Assembly: GCA_026713485.1 (NCBI GenBank)
Contig: JAPOOK010000043.1
Span: 1-53,476, forward strand
Length of the DNA stretch: 53,476 nucleotides
Direction of reading: 5' to 3'
Origin: Chloroflexota bacterium
GTDB lineage: Bacteria > Chloroflexota > Dehalococcoidia > UBA6926
Shown: piece after piece, positions 24,986-33,625 of the stretch
How the letters are laid out: each line of letters opens with the position of its first letter
Numbering within the stretch: the stretch's first letter is position 1
Notes under the pieces: model-generated
What the model was told of the DNA's origin: nothing
Seen by the model: the letters and a program-made list of their open reading frames with translations, nothing else
Database searches by the model: none
Made by a program: the position numbers and the translations under genes

Positions 24986-25786
24986 TCAGATCGCGATCTC
25001 TTTCAGATGCCCTCTAAGATTCCTGGTCATGCTGCGCAGGGAGACTGCCGTAATGGATGCTGAAATTCCACCGCCGGCAATGGGAATCAGCTTGCCAATC
25101 CCTTTCGCGAACGAGGTCTTTGTCAGCCGCACGCCGATGGTCCGGACGAGCGCATAGCGAAGAGGAATGTACAGAGGCGTCGCGGTCAAGCGAATCTTTG
25201 CGATGCGGTAAGCGGCGTTTGATCTTGACGCTTTCGCCACTTCCTTCAGGCTGTCAGTCGCCGTGCGCACCCCGAAGACTGCGCCGACCAGCAACCAGAT
25301 CCTGACCTCCGTTTCCTCATTCAGCTGCAGATCGCCGTCCTCGAACAGATCGTCCCATCCGTAGAGGTACATCAGCTTCTGCGCGCACACCACCGCATGC
25401 CAATTGAGTTGAGCAACATCCGCGGGAACCGTCGCCGCCGCCAACCATCCTCCGGGTAATCCCGCTGCAAAGGAAACGCTGGAAGCCTTGACGATGTGCG
25501 ACATGATGATCGCATCGGCCATCCTGTCGAGCGTTGCCATGGGCACGCCGGCCGCCAGCGGCGTTGTCGCGATCGCCTTCCCGACCTCGATGCTGTTCTG
25601 GGTGTAATGGCGATCCAGTTGCTTCCCCAGGAATGTTCTGCGGTCCACCTTCAATCCCGGGATAGCGGTCATCGCGGGTAGCAGCCGACGCAGAATGGGG
25701 TGAGAATCGACATTCTCACGCCCGTCCCTGTCCTCGCTTTCCGCGCCGCCGTCTCCGTCCGGCGCCCGCGTCGATAAATCGGTCAC
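24986..25786 (-). CDS. EcsC-like membrane-associated protein
   Basis: 266 aa. The stretch LPGGWLAAATVPADVAQLNWHAVVCAQKLMYLYGW and a late GIGKLIPIAGGGISASI segment resemble EcsC-family proteins, which are of unclear biochemical function and were first linked to an ABC transporter operon. A Ser/Asp-rich charged N-terminus of about 30 residues is poorly conserved. The start is a GTG at 25786 with GGGGAGAG just upstream. Not in an obvious operon: a 155-base gap to cysM and an inverted-repeat element on the other side. Confidence 0.65.
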   Translation of the reverse strand: MTDLSTRAPDGDGGAESEDRDGRENVDSHPILRRLLPAMTAIPGLKVDRRTFLGKQLDRHYTQNSIEVGKAIATTPLAAGVPMATLDRMADAIIMSHIVKASSVSFAAGLPGGWLAAATVPADVAQLNWHAVVCAQKLMYLYGWDDLFEDGDLQLNEETEVRIWLLVGAVFGVRTATDSLKEVAKASRSNAAYRIAKIRLTATPLYIPLRYALVRTIGVRLTKTSFAKGIGKLIPIAGGGISASITAVSLRSMTRNLRGHLKEIAI

Positions 25787-25862
25787 AATTCTCTCCCCGC
25801 GCTGGTCTCTCTTAATTTTATCCTGCCAGTCACGTCCCTAAGTGAGCAGCAACGTCGAACGA

Positions 25863-25974
25863 TGTCATTCCGAACAGAGCGATAGCGGCGTGAGGAATCT
25901 CAAGTGTCGGTCAGGGATTCCCACTCGCCTTGTCTATCACCGTTTTAGATTCCTCGGCTGCGCTCGGAATGACA
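25863..25974. repeat. 112-bp inverted-repeat element (TGTCATTCCGA...GAGGAATCT)
   Basis: Both ends are TGTCATTCCGA; inward they continue to GAGGAATCT, so the two termini are inverted copies of 28-38 bases around a 45-base centre. There is no coding frame. It looks like a MITE or REP-type intergenic unit and matches the half copies at 537-583. Directly next to dispersed repeat copy B. Confidence 0.7.
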
Positions 25975-26003
25975 GAAAAACGCGGTCAAGTGCGACTACC
26001 CGC

Positions 26004-26052
26004 GCCGGAACGCGGGAGTCGAACGAATCAAGCCACGCAACCGGATCGCGAA
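26004..26052. repeat. Dispersed GCCGGAACGCGGGAG / GGATCGCGAA repeat, copy B
   Basis: GCCGGAACGCGGGAG at 26004-26018 is identical to copy A; GGATCGCGAA is at 26043-26052. It sits between the inverted-repeat element and the stop of the MoeB/MoeZ-like gene. Confidence 0.65.
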
Positions 26053-26060
26053 GCTTAAAA

Positions 26061-26945
26061 CTATTCGAACGCTGGCATGCCGCAGAAGGCTTCGTAGTCG
26101 ATGAGCTCCGTGACGGTCGGATTCTCGCCGCAGGCGGGGCAGTTCGGGTCCTTGCGGATCTTGACGGTCCGCATGTCCATGTCCAGCGCATCGACCATGA
26201 GCAGTCGATTCACCAGGGGCTTGCCGACGCCCAGGATCAACTTAATGGCCTCTGTCGCCATGAGCGAGCCGACGATGCCGGGCAGCACGCCCAACACGCC
26301 CGCCTCCGCGCAGGAGGGAACCATGCCGGGGGGCGGCGGCGCGGGGTACAGGCAGCGATAGCAGCCCTGCTCGGGCAGGAACGTCGTCACCTGCCCGTCA
26401 AACATGAAGATGGAGCCATGCACCACGGGCTTGTTCATCAGCACGCCGAGGTCATTGATCAGATAGCGCGTCGGGAAGTTGTCCGTCCCGTCGATGAGGA
26501 TGTCAAACTCGTCCGCTATCTCCATCGCGTTTTCGGAGTTGATGTGCTTCGCAATCTTGACGATCTCCGCGTCCGGGTTGATCTCCCGGATCGTGTCCTC
26601 GGCGGAATCGACCTTGGGACGGCCGATGTCATTCATGCCGTGCAGCAACTGCCGATGCAGGTTTGTGATATCCACATCATCGAAATCGACGATGCCAATC
26701 TTGCCGATTCCGGCGGCGGCCAGGTACATGGCAAGCGGGGATCCAAGCCCGCCCGCCCCGACAAGCAAGACGCTCGCATTCATGAGCTTGCGCTGCCCCA
26801 TGCTGCCAACCTGCGGCATGATGATGTGCCGACTGAATCGCTGTACCTGCTGAGGCGTCAGCGTCTGAACCGGCGGGGCAGACGCCCCATTGGCGCCAGC
26901 AGCCCCATTAGCAGTCGTTACCGTCTCTGTCGTCGTCGTTGCCAT
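26061..26945 (-). CDS. MoeB/MoeZ/ThiF-family E1-like sulfur-carrier adenylyltransferase
   Basis: 294 aa. After a 30-residue Ala/Thr-rich leader, the RFSRHIIMPQVG motif, the GAGGLGSP nucleotide loop, DFDDVDITNLHRQ, DGTDNFPTRYLIND and the CYRCLYPAPPP zinc region, with the later CPAC pair, follow the MoeB/ThiF order, ending DYEAFCGMP as in MoeZ. It adenylates the C-terminal glycine of a ubiquitin-like carrier. MoeZ normally has a rhodanese domain after this; here it is absent, so the sulfur donor must come separately. Likely partner: the carrier at 1198 (inference). Confidence 0.9.
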   Translation of the reverse strand: MATTTTETVTTANGAAGANGASAPPVQTLTPQQVQRFSRHIIMPQVGSMGQRKLMNASVLLVGAGGLGSPLAMYLAAAGIGKIGIVDFDDVDITNLHRQLLHGMNDIGRPKVDSAEDTIREINPDAEIVKIAKHINSENAMEIADEFDILIDGTDNFPTRYLINDLGVLMNKPVVHGSIFMFDGQVTTFLPEQGCYRCLYPAPPPPGMVPSCAEAGVLGVLPGIVGSLMATEAIKLILGVGKPLVNRLLMVDALDMDMRTVKIRKDPNCPACGENPTVTELIDYEAFCGMPAFE

Positions 26946-27014
26946 CCCAGACGTCTCCCTTGTGATATCCCGTCCAGACAGTATAGGGGATTGGGGGCGG
27001 GTGAGGGTGTATCG

Positions 27015-27091
27015 TGGCGCGCCCGGCAGGATTCGAACCCGCGACCCTCGGTTCCGAAGACCGATGCTCTAATCCACTGAGCTACGGGCGC
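27015..27091 (-). tRNA. tRNA-Arg (TCG)
   Basis: Complete cloverleaf on the minus strand: acceptor GCGCCCG with CGGGCGC, D stem GCTC/GAGC, anticodon stem TCGGT/ACCGA with loop CTTCGGA (anticodon TCG, reads CGA), T stem GCGGG/CCTGC, discriminator G and an encoded CCA (27015-27017). 74 bases plus CCA. Confidence 0.97.
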
Positions 27092-27131
27092 GCCGTCACT
27101 GATATCTATCCTACCCCGAACAAAAACGCTT

Positions 27132-27159
27132 GGGGGCGCCCACCGCGGTGGGCGCCCCC
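27132..27159 (-). terminator. Rho-independent terminator after the peptide-binding lipoprotein gene
   Basis: A perfect 28-base palindrome, GGGGGCGCCCACCG then its complement, followed on the minus strand by AAGCG and TTTTT. It lies 58 bases past the stop at 27218. It is the clearest intrinsic terminator in the window. Confidence 0.9.
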
Positions 27160-27217
27160 TGTCACTTCCTCATTCGTGTCGCGCCATCAACTCGCGACGC
27201 TACCGGCTTCGTTGGAA

Positions 27218-28984
27218 CTAGTTGTCCTCCAGCAGGTAGGTGTGGGCGTGGCGGTAGAAGTTGCCGTACGACTGTGATGGCACCGTCGGCATCACACCGG
27301 CAACCCGATCTGAGAAGACCGGAATCGCCAACTGGAAGCCGCCCATCGTGCGCACCTGGTCGCGCAGGATGATCTCGCCCGCCTGCCACGCCAACTCGCG
27401 CCGCGCCTCGGGGTCGAGCTCAACGGACTGCGCGTCAATCAGCCTGTCCAGCTCTGGGTTGGAGTACTGCCCGTAGTTCCTGCCGGAACCCGAGTAGAAG
27501 TACTCGTACAGAATGAAGTCCGGGTCAAACCCGCCGATCCATCCCGCGTGACCGCCCAGGTCGAAGTCGCCAGCGTTCATGCGCGTGTAGTAGTTGCCGG
27601 TTTCCGTCTCGCCGCTCTCTATCTCAATGCCGACATCATTCAGGTCCTCAAGCACGGTTGGAGCGTAGACACCGTAGAACGGCGCGTACACCAGCGTGCC
27701 TGAAAGGTCGCCCGGCTCATAGCCCGCGTCCGCCAGGATCTGGCGCGCGCGCTCCTTGTTCGCCTCAGGATCGCTGTAGTCATGGCCAGTGATGGCCGAG
27801 AGGCGCTCCTCAGGCAGCGCGAAGTAGCTGCCGGGCAGGAACGGGCCGCCCGTTCCCGGGGCGATCCAGTCGTTGTAGCCAAGTTTGATGAGGCGATTTC
27901 GGTCAATCGCCAGGCTGATGGCATCACGCACTTCCTGCGTGTTCCATGGCTCACGATTGAAGTTCGGAATCACGGAGAACATCATGCCGGGGTGAACCGC
28001 GGAGGCCCACTTCTGGCAGATGTCGCACTCGCGGAGCAGGGTGTTTGCATTCGCCCCGTTCCATCCGCCGGCACTGCCGCCGATGTGGAGACGGCCGGAG
28101 CGGAGGCCGGCAACCTGCGCCTGGTTGTTGAGAATCAGAATCTCGATGGAGTCAAGGTACGGGAACGGCTGATCCCAGTAATCGGTCTTCCGCTCCATGA
28201 CCATCTTCTCGCCGGGGATCCAGTCACCGACCACGAACGGCCCGGTGCCGATCGGCGGCTCCTCACGCATCCGATTCATGTCATCAGCGTACAGGTGGCT
28301 CGGCTTGACCACGTGGTACGGCAGGCCGATCACTTCGAGGAGCGACGGCTTGGGCCGTTCCAGGTGGAAGACCGCCGTCAAGTCGTCTGCGCAGGTCGTG
28401 TCCGTGAGGGATGCGAAGTGTGCTGAGCGGGGATTGCGAAGCAGCCCATCACCGGTGCGGAGCGTGTCATACGCAAACTCAATGTCCGCGCACGTGAACG
28501 CCACGCCATCCGAGAATTCAATGCCGTCCCGCAGGTTGAACGTCCATGTCAGGCCGTCCGTCGCCTGCTCCCAGCTGGTAGCCAGGTCAGGGACGATGGT
28601 CCAATAGGATCCGTCAATGAAGTCCTGCTTGTCGCCCCAGTCCTGCTTGGCGACCAGCATGTTGCCCACCGGGTGGCCGTAATGCGGCGCGCTCCCGGCT
28701 GCCTCTTCCCAGTTGCTGAACGTCGGACCTTCGGACGTCGTCGCGATGATTAGCGTCCCACCATAGACAGCGTTCGGATCAATCGGCACGCCGCTGGCGG
28801 AATGGGTCATCATGTCGTCGACCATCTCTTCGTCCATTTCTTCGTCATCCATGGACGTGTCTTCGCCGGATGTGTCGGTGGACGTGTCGTCCTCATCGTC
28901 TGATGCTGTTCCGCACGCCGACGCAACGACGAGAAAAGCCGCCGCCACGAGTGCGAGCAGCAGGAATGTCATGCGATTCGTCAT
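27218..28984 (-). CDS. Orphan peptide/nickel ABC transporter substrate-binding lipoprotein
   Basis: 588 aa, SBP family 5 (OppA/DppA-like). The signal MTNRMTFLLLALVAAAFLVV ends at lipobox ASAC, followed by a highly acidic linker of about 35 Asp/Glu/Ser/Thr residues. The rest has the family landmarks LATSWEQATDGLTWTFNLRDGIEFSDG and a C-terminal lobe. It delivers peptides or similar solutes to an ABC importer, yet no permease or ATPase gene is near, so it is an orphan. The start at 28984 is supported by GGAGGAG about eight bases upstream; a longer frame to 29050 is rejected. A strong terminator follows. Confidence 0.92.
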   Translation of the reverse strand: MTNRMTFLLLALVAAAFLVVASACGTASDDEDDTSTDTSGEDTSMDDEEMDEEMVDDMMTHSASGVPIDPNAVYGGTLIIATTSEGPTFSNWEEAAGSAPHYGHPVGNMLVAKQDWGDKQDFIDGSYWTIVPDLATSWEQATDGLTWTFNLRDGIEFSDGVAFTCADIEFAYDTLRTGDGLLRNPRSAHFASLTDTTCADDLTAVFHLERPKPSLLEVIGLPYHVVKPSHLYADDMNRMREEPPIGTGPFVVGDWIPGEKMVMERKTDYWDQPFPYLDSIEILILNNQAQVAGLRSGRLHIGGSAGGWNGANANTLLRECDICQKWASAVHPGMMFSVIPNFNREPWNTQEVRDAISLAIDRNRLIKLGYNDWIAPGTGGPFLPGSYFALPEERLSAITGHDYSDPEANKERARQILADAGYEPGDLSGTLVYAPFYGVYAPTVLEDLNDVGIEIESGETETGNYYTRMNAGDFDLGGHAGWIGGFDPDFILYEYFYSGSGRNYGQYSNPELDRLIDAQSVELDPEARRELAWQAGEIILRDQVRTMGGFQLAIPVFSDRVAGVMPTVPSQSYGNFYRHAHTYLLEDN

Positions 28985-29097
28985 TAGCCAGTCTCCTCCC
29001 CAATCTAGATGGCTACTTGTACTAGACGATAATGAACCGCTAACAGACACGGGTCAATACCTAGTTATGCAAAGTTGGGGAGGAATAGGAGAGCGAT

Positions 29098-30762
29098 CTA
29101 CATGGATTCCGGCGCGCTCATCCCCATCAGCGCCAGAGCGTTCCGCAGAACAGTCCCCGCCGCCTGTGTGAGCCGCAGCCGTGCCAGCGTCACGTGTGGT
29201 TCCTCTCCCAACACGCGATGTTTCGTGTAGAAATCGTGAAATGCCGTGGCGAGTTCGTAGGCATAGTGGGGCAGATGGTGCGGCTCCAGGTTGCGCGCCG
29301 CAAGTTCAACGACTTCCGGAAAGCGGAGCATTGCGCGAGCTAGCTGATGCTCTGCCTCCTCCGTCAACGCGTCGAAGTCGACGGCTTGCGACATATCGTC
29401 CGGATCGATCCCGTTTTCACGCGCATTGCGGAGGATGGATGAGATGCGGGCAAATGCGTACTGGATGTAATAGACGGGGTTGTCCGGGGCCTCTCTCTTG
29501 GCCAGTTCCAGGTCGAAATCCATCTGTGCGTCCGCCGACCGCGATAGGAAGAAATAGCGACAGGCATCCGGCCCCACCTCGCTGATTACCTCCGCCAGCG
29601 TGATGATGTCCCCCGTCCGCTTGGATACACGCACAACCTCGTCGCCACGCTTCAGCGTGACGAGCTGAACGAGGATGAATTGCAGCCGCTCCGGGTCAAC
29701 TCCCAGCGCATTGACCACCGCCTTCATGCGTGGCACGTGCCCCTGGTGGTCAGCGCCCCATACGTTGACGACGCGGTCAAATCTTCGGCCCAGGAACTTG
29801 TCGTAGTGATAGGCGATGTCTGAGGCGAAATACGTGGGCGCCCCCGTCTGCCGTACCAGCACGCTGTCTCGTTCGTCTCCCAGGTCAGTACCGGTAAACC
29901 AGACCGCGCCCTCACGCTCAGCCGTGTAGCCGTTTGCGCGGACCTCATCGATCGCCTTTTCATAGGTCCCGTCCGCAAACAGGGAGCGCTCGCTGAACCA
30001 GCGGTCAAAGCGAACGTCGATGCGTTCCAGGTCCTCGCGGATGGAGTCGATCATGCGCGCCATGCCGATTTCGCCAAGCTCACGAGCCGCGTTCTCACCG
30101 TCGACGTATTGGTCACCAAACTCCGAGGCCAACTCCTGACCAAGTTCCATGAGATATGCGCCGTGGTATCCCTCCGTGGGGAATTCAGCGTCCCTGCCCA
30201 ACGCCTGCAGGTACCGGGCGTGGAGCGACTCAAAGAAATTGTCCATCTGGCTGCCGGCGTCGTTTATGTAATATTCGCGTTGGACGGTGTAGCCGGACGC
30301 CTCCAGCACGTTCGCCACTGCGCTGCCCTGTACCGCGCCACGACCGTGGCCGACGTGAACGGGCCCTGTTGGATTCACGCTGACGAATTCAACCTGAGCG
30401 CTGACACCCGTGCCGCTCGTTCCGTGTCCGAACCGATCTCCCTCGGTGAGAACTGTGCCCACCTGCCGCATGATCCAGCGGCTGTCCAGGCCGAAATTGA
30501 CGAATCCGGGCGGCGCGACAGTCACGGACGTGACTTCCTCCTGCTCCGGCAGTCGCTCCCGCAGAATTTCCGCAATGGCCAGCGGAGACATGCGCGCCGA
30601 CCGCGCCATCTTGAGCGGCAGGCTGGAGGCGTAGTCGCCGTGGTCTTGATTCTGTGGCCGCTCCACGGCGGGGTCCTGGTGCTCAAGCGCGGGCAGCGCG
30701 CCATCGGCCTGCGCGCGGCGCAAAGCCTCGGAGAGCATGTCAGAGATGGTGTCCTTAATCAT
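29098..30762 (-). CDS. argS: Arginyl-tRNA synthetase
   Basis: 554 aa class I synthetase charging tRNA-Arg. The N-terminal additional domain is followed by GPVHVGHGRGAVQG (HIGH-type signature) and RVSKRTGD at the KMSKS position, a variant seen in some ArgRS. The C-terminal anticodon domain ends with the family's RLTQAAGTVLRNALALMGMSAPESM. Full length. It lies downstream of recG, separated by about 150 bases containing dispersed repeat copy C. Confidence 0.97.
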   Translation of the reverse strand: MIKDTISDMLSEALRRAQADGALPALEHQDPAVERPQNQDHGDYASSLPLKMARSARMSPLAIAEILRERLPEQEEVTSVTVAPPGFVNFGLDSRWIMRQVGTVLTEGDRFGHGTSGTGVSAQVEFVSVNPTGPVHVGHGRGAVQGSAVANVLEASGYTVQREYYINDAGSQMDNFFESLHARYLQALGRDAEFPTEGYHGAYLMELGQELASEFGDQYVDGENAARELGEIGMARMIDSIREDLERIDVRFDRWFSERSLFADGTYEKAIDEVRANGYTAEREGAVWFTGTDLGDERDSVLVRQTGAPTYFASDIAYHYDKFLGRRFDRVVNVWGADHQGHVPRMKAVVNALGVDPERLQFILVQLVTLKRGDEVVRVSKRTGDIITLAEVISEVGPDACRYFFLSRSADAQMDFDLELAKREAPDNPVYYIQYAFARISSILRNARENGIDPDDMSQAVDFDALTEEAEHQLARAMLRFPEVVELAARNLEPHHLPHYAYELATAFHDFYTKHRVLGEEPHVTLARLRLTQAAGTVLRNALALMGMSAPESM

Positions 30763-30836
30763 GGGAACTTAAAGTATGCCACCTAAGGGAATTCGGAGCG
30801 AAACGAGGAGCCTATAGAAGGCGTGTCTGTCGGAGA

Positions 30837-30890
30837 GCCGGAACGCGGTACTCAACCTATTCCGCAATCAATGCCGGATCGCGAACCGAG
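30837..30890. repeat. Dispersed repeat copy C
   Basis: GCCGGAACGCGG (30837-30848) and CCGGATCGCGAACCGAG (30874-30890) repeat the modules of copies A and B, followed by AGCCGTAACG. Located between the recG stop and the argS start. Confidence 0.65.
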
Positions 30891-30912
30891 AGCCGTAACG
30901 CAGTTACCGAAG

Positions 30913-33609
30913 TTACCCGCCTTCCGGCGTGTCGCTCGCCCGCTCCCAGAACCTCTGCAGCTCCTCCTTAAGCGGCGCGTGTTGGTCCTGCGACAAGTCC
31001 GGGTCATCCGCCGTGACGGACAACGCATGACGCCGTGCCTCCTCGATGAGAGCCAGATCGGCGAAGGTCGCGACCTGCAGGTCCGGCAGCCCGCTCTGCC
31101 GCGTTCCGAGCAGCTCACCCGGCCCACGAAGTTGCAGGTCCGCCTCCGCCACCTTGAAGCCGTCACTTGTCGATTCCATCACGGCCAGCCGCTTGTTGAC
31201 CTCCTCCGTATCCGACTCGGAAACGAGGATGCAATAGCTGTTCTCCGTGCCACGGCCCACGCGCCCCCGATACTGGTGCAGCTGGGACAGTCCGAATCGA
31301 TCCGCCCCGTCAATCATCATCACAGTGGCGTTTGGCACGTCGATGCCCACTTCCACGACCGCTGTCGAGACAAGCACGTCGATATCCCCGGCGTGGAGCT
31401 CCTCCATCACGCGGTCCTTCTCTGCCGGACGCATCCGACCGTGGAGCAGTCCAACGTTCAGATCAGGGAAGACGTCCCGAGCAAGCCGCTCATGCTCCGC
31501 GACCGCCGCCTTGGCGGCCACGGCCTCAGATTCCTCAACCAGCGGGCAGATTATGAACGATTGCCGATGTGCTTCCGCCTCCTTCCGAATGAACCCGTAG
31601 GCGCGTTCGCGCTCGTGCGGCGGGACGATGGCCGTGCGGATTGGCGGTCTTCCGGGCGGCATCTCATGGATCGTTGAAACATCCAGATCGCCGTAGATGG
31701 CGAGCGCCATCGTGCGCGGAATGGGTGTCGCGGTCATGACGAGCAGGTGGGGCGCGAATCCCTTGTTGCGCAGCTTCGCGCGCTGTTCCACCCCGAATCT
31801 GTGTTGTTCGTCTACGACGGCAAGGCCAAGATTATTGAACGCCACCCCCTCCTGTATAAGGGCGTGCGTCCCGATCACGATATCGACATCCCCGCGTGCA
31901 ATGAGTTCGTGCAGCTGCGACTTCGCCCCCGCCGCCATGCTCCCTGTCAGTCGAGCGATGCGGAGCGGCCTGTCCGGCAATATTCCGCTGAAGCCCCGAT
32001 ACGGCCCTCCGTCGTTGGCCTCACGGTTCCCGTGGCTGAATACGCCTGTGAGCGTACGGAAATGTTGTTCTGCCAGCACCTCCGTCGGCGCCATCAACGC
32101 GCCCTGGAACCCGCTCGCCGCGGCTGTCACAAGTGCAACCGCCGCAACAACCGTCTTTCCGCTGCCAACATCGCCCTGTAAGAGCCGCATCATCGGCGCG
32201 CTCCCGCCGATGTCCGTCAGTATCTCCTCAACTACGTGATCCTGGTCCGCTGTCAGTGTGAAGGGCAGGGCGCTCAGCACATTTTCGACGGCTTGCTGGT
32301 TACGTGGGATTGGCGCGCCGAGTTCGCGCTGCTGCTGTCTTCGTCGATCAAGCAGCCCGAGTTGGAGCAGGAAGAGTTCATCGAATGCCAGCCGACGGCG
32401 CGCCCGTTCATCGTCTGATAAATCCGAGGGGTGGTGGATAAGACCGAGAGCCTCTCGCAAACCCGGCAGTCTTGCCGCTTGAATCACATCGTCCGGCAAG
32501 AATTCCTGTACGAGCGGCAAAGCCTGTTCTGCCGCCGGCCCGATGAGACGCCGCATCCCGCTCTGCGTCACGCCCTTGGTGAGCGGGTAAATGGGCACCA
32601 ACTCGCCGGCGTCCATCCTGTCCTCAGCCCGAAGCTGCTCGTACGTCTCTACCTGGAACTGTGCCCGGTTGCGATACTCCCCCAGTCGACCGATCAGAAG
32701 CAGCCGCGACCCCTTCTTGAGATTCCTCAGAACCCATGGGTTACCAAACCACACCGCCGTTACCTGGCCCGTTGCATCGCTGACCGCCGCCTCGACGCGC
32801 ATGACCTGCCGGCCCCTCGTGTAACCGCCTCCGCCCGCCCTCTCTACGCGAACGGAGAGCGCCGTCTGCTCCCCGTAGGTCAGCCGTGCGATGGGTGAGA
32901 CGGGCACATACCGCCGCGGAAAGGCCCACAATGCATCGCGATACGTTTCAACGCCCAGCTTTCTGAGGCCAGCTTTCATACGGGATGGCGCATCTAGAGA
33001 TTCATCGAGCGACTTTACCGGCGTCACCTTTGGCGCGGGTTTCGTTGCTCTGCGCCTCGTTGGTTTGGGGGGCGCAATCCTCTCTGCCGGAGATCTCTGA
33101 TCCGTTCTAGCCCGAGTGGTCGAGACTTCTTCAACCCGATTCCACCCTGGGTCGGGCGGCACATCCATGCGTGCCGGGGGCGAGGGCCGTTCGACGTTGT
33201 CCGCTGCGGCAGTGCTACGTGGAGAGGTGGTACTTACCAACGGTTCGTCCACTCTCTCCGTCTCGGGCTGCTCCGAATTTGCGGCCGGCTCGGACTCTCG
33301 CAATCGTTCCAGTGTTTCGCGTACCCACGCGGCGCGCTCGTTTGGGGGCAGGCCGTCATAGCTCGGCAAGTCGATGCCCGCGTCTTCCAACGTGCGCTTG
33401 ATGTCCGGGTCTTCGATCCATCTCTCAAGGAACGCGTCCAGACCGCCAATGACGGCGCGATTTGCGTGATTCTGGTCGCGTTCGAGGCGCAGGACGTGGC
33501 GGATTGTTTCCACTTTGCGCGCAACACGGTCATCCTGTGCCGCCGGGGCAGACGACGACTCGTTCGGGGGTTTGCGGCTGGGGCCGACAGGCAGGCGGCC
33601 CTGTGTCAT
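30913..33609 (-). CDS. recG: ATP-dependent DNA helicase RecG with long N-terminal extension
   Basis: 898 aa; common RecG is about 680-780. The conserved part starts near residue 205 (GLRKLGVETYRDALWAFPRRY, wedge domain) with helicase motifs GDVGSGKT, VVDEQHRFG, MTATPIPRT and the RGRVGRG loop. It drives fork regression and resolves Holliday junctions. The extra about 200 residues have a helical segment VLRLERDQNHANRAVIGGLDAFLERW, which I recall from Chloroflexota RecG, and a Ser/Pro/Thr-rich linker. GGGGA lies eight bases before the ATG. The degV gene is 16 bases upstream. Confidence 0.95.
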   Translation of the reverse strand: MTQGRLPVGPSRKPPNESSSAPAAQDDRVARKVETIRHVLRLERDQNHANRAVIGGLDAFLERWIEDPDIKRTLEDAGIDLPSYDGLPPNERAAWVRETLERLRESEPAANSEQPETERVDEPLVSTTSPRSTAAADNVERPSPPARMDVPPDPGWNRVEEVSTTRARTDQRSPAERIAPPKPTRRRATKPAPKVTPVKSLDESLDAPSRMKAGLRKLGVETYRDALWAFPRRYVPVSPIARLTYGEQTALSVRVERAGGGGYTRGRQVMRVEAAVSDATGQVTAVWFGNPWVLRNLKKGSRLLLIGRLGEYRNRAQFQVETYEQLRAEDRMDAGELVPIYPLTKGVTQSGMRRLIGPAAEQALPLVQEFLPDDVIQAARLPGLREALGLIHHPSDLSDDERARRRLAFDELFLLQLGLLDRRRQQQRELGAPIPRNQQAVENVLSALPFTLTADQDHVVEEILTDIGGSAPMMRLLQGDVGSGKTVVAAVALVTAAASGFQGALMAPTEVLAEQHFRTLTGVFSHGNREANDGGPYRGFSGILPDRPLRIARLTGSMAAGAKSQLHELIARGDVDIVIGTHALIQEGVAFNNLGLAVVDEQHRFGVEQRAKLRNKGFAPHLLVMTATPIPRTMALAIYGDLDVSTIHEMPPGRPPIRTAIVPPHERERAYGFIRKEAEAHRQSFIICPLVEESEAVAAKAAVAEHERLARDVFPDLNVGLLHGRMRPAEKDRVMEELHAGDIDVLVSTAVVEVGIDVPNATVMMIDGADRFGLSQLHQYRGRVGRGTENSYCILVSESDTEEVNKRLAVMESTSDGFKVAEADLQLRGPGELLGTRQSGLPDLQVATFADLALIEEARRHALSVTADDPDLSQDQHAPLKEELQRFWERASDTPEGG

Positions 33610-33625
33610 TGTCGAATCCCCGTCG

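Noticed and set aside
25842-27080. Long 412-codon plus-strand frame
   Set aside because: It runs antisense through the MoeB/MoeZ-like gene and the repeat element and reads across tRNA-Arg; its product has no family and the minus-strand gene is certain.
27014-27277. Plus-strand frame giving a protein starting MARPAGFEPATLGSEDRC
   Set aside because: This well-known false protein is the antisense translation of tRNA-Arg.
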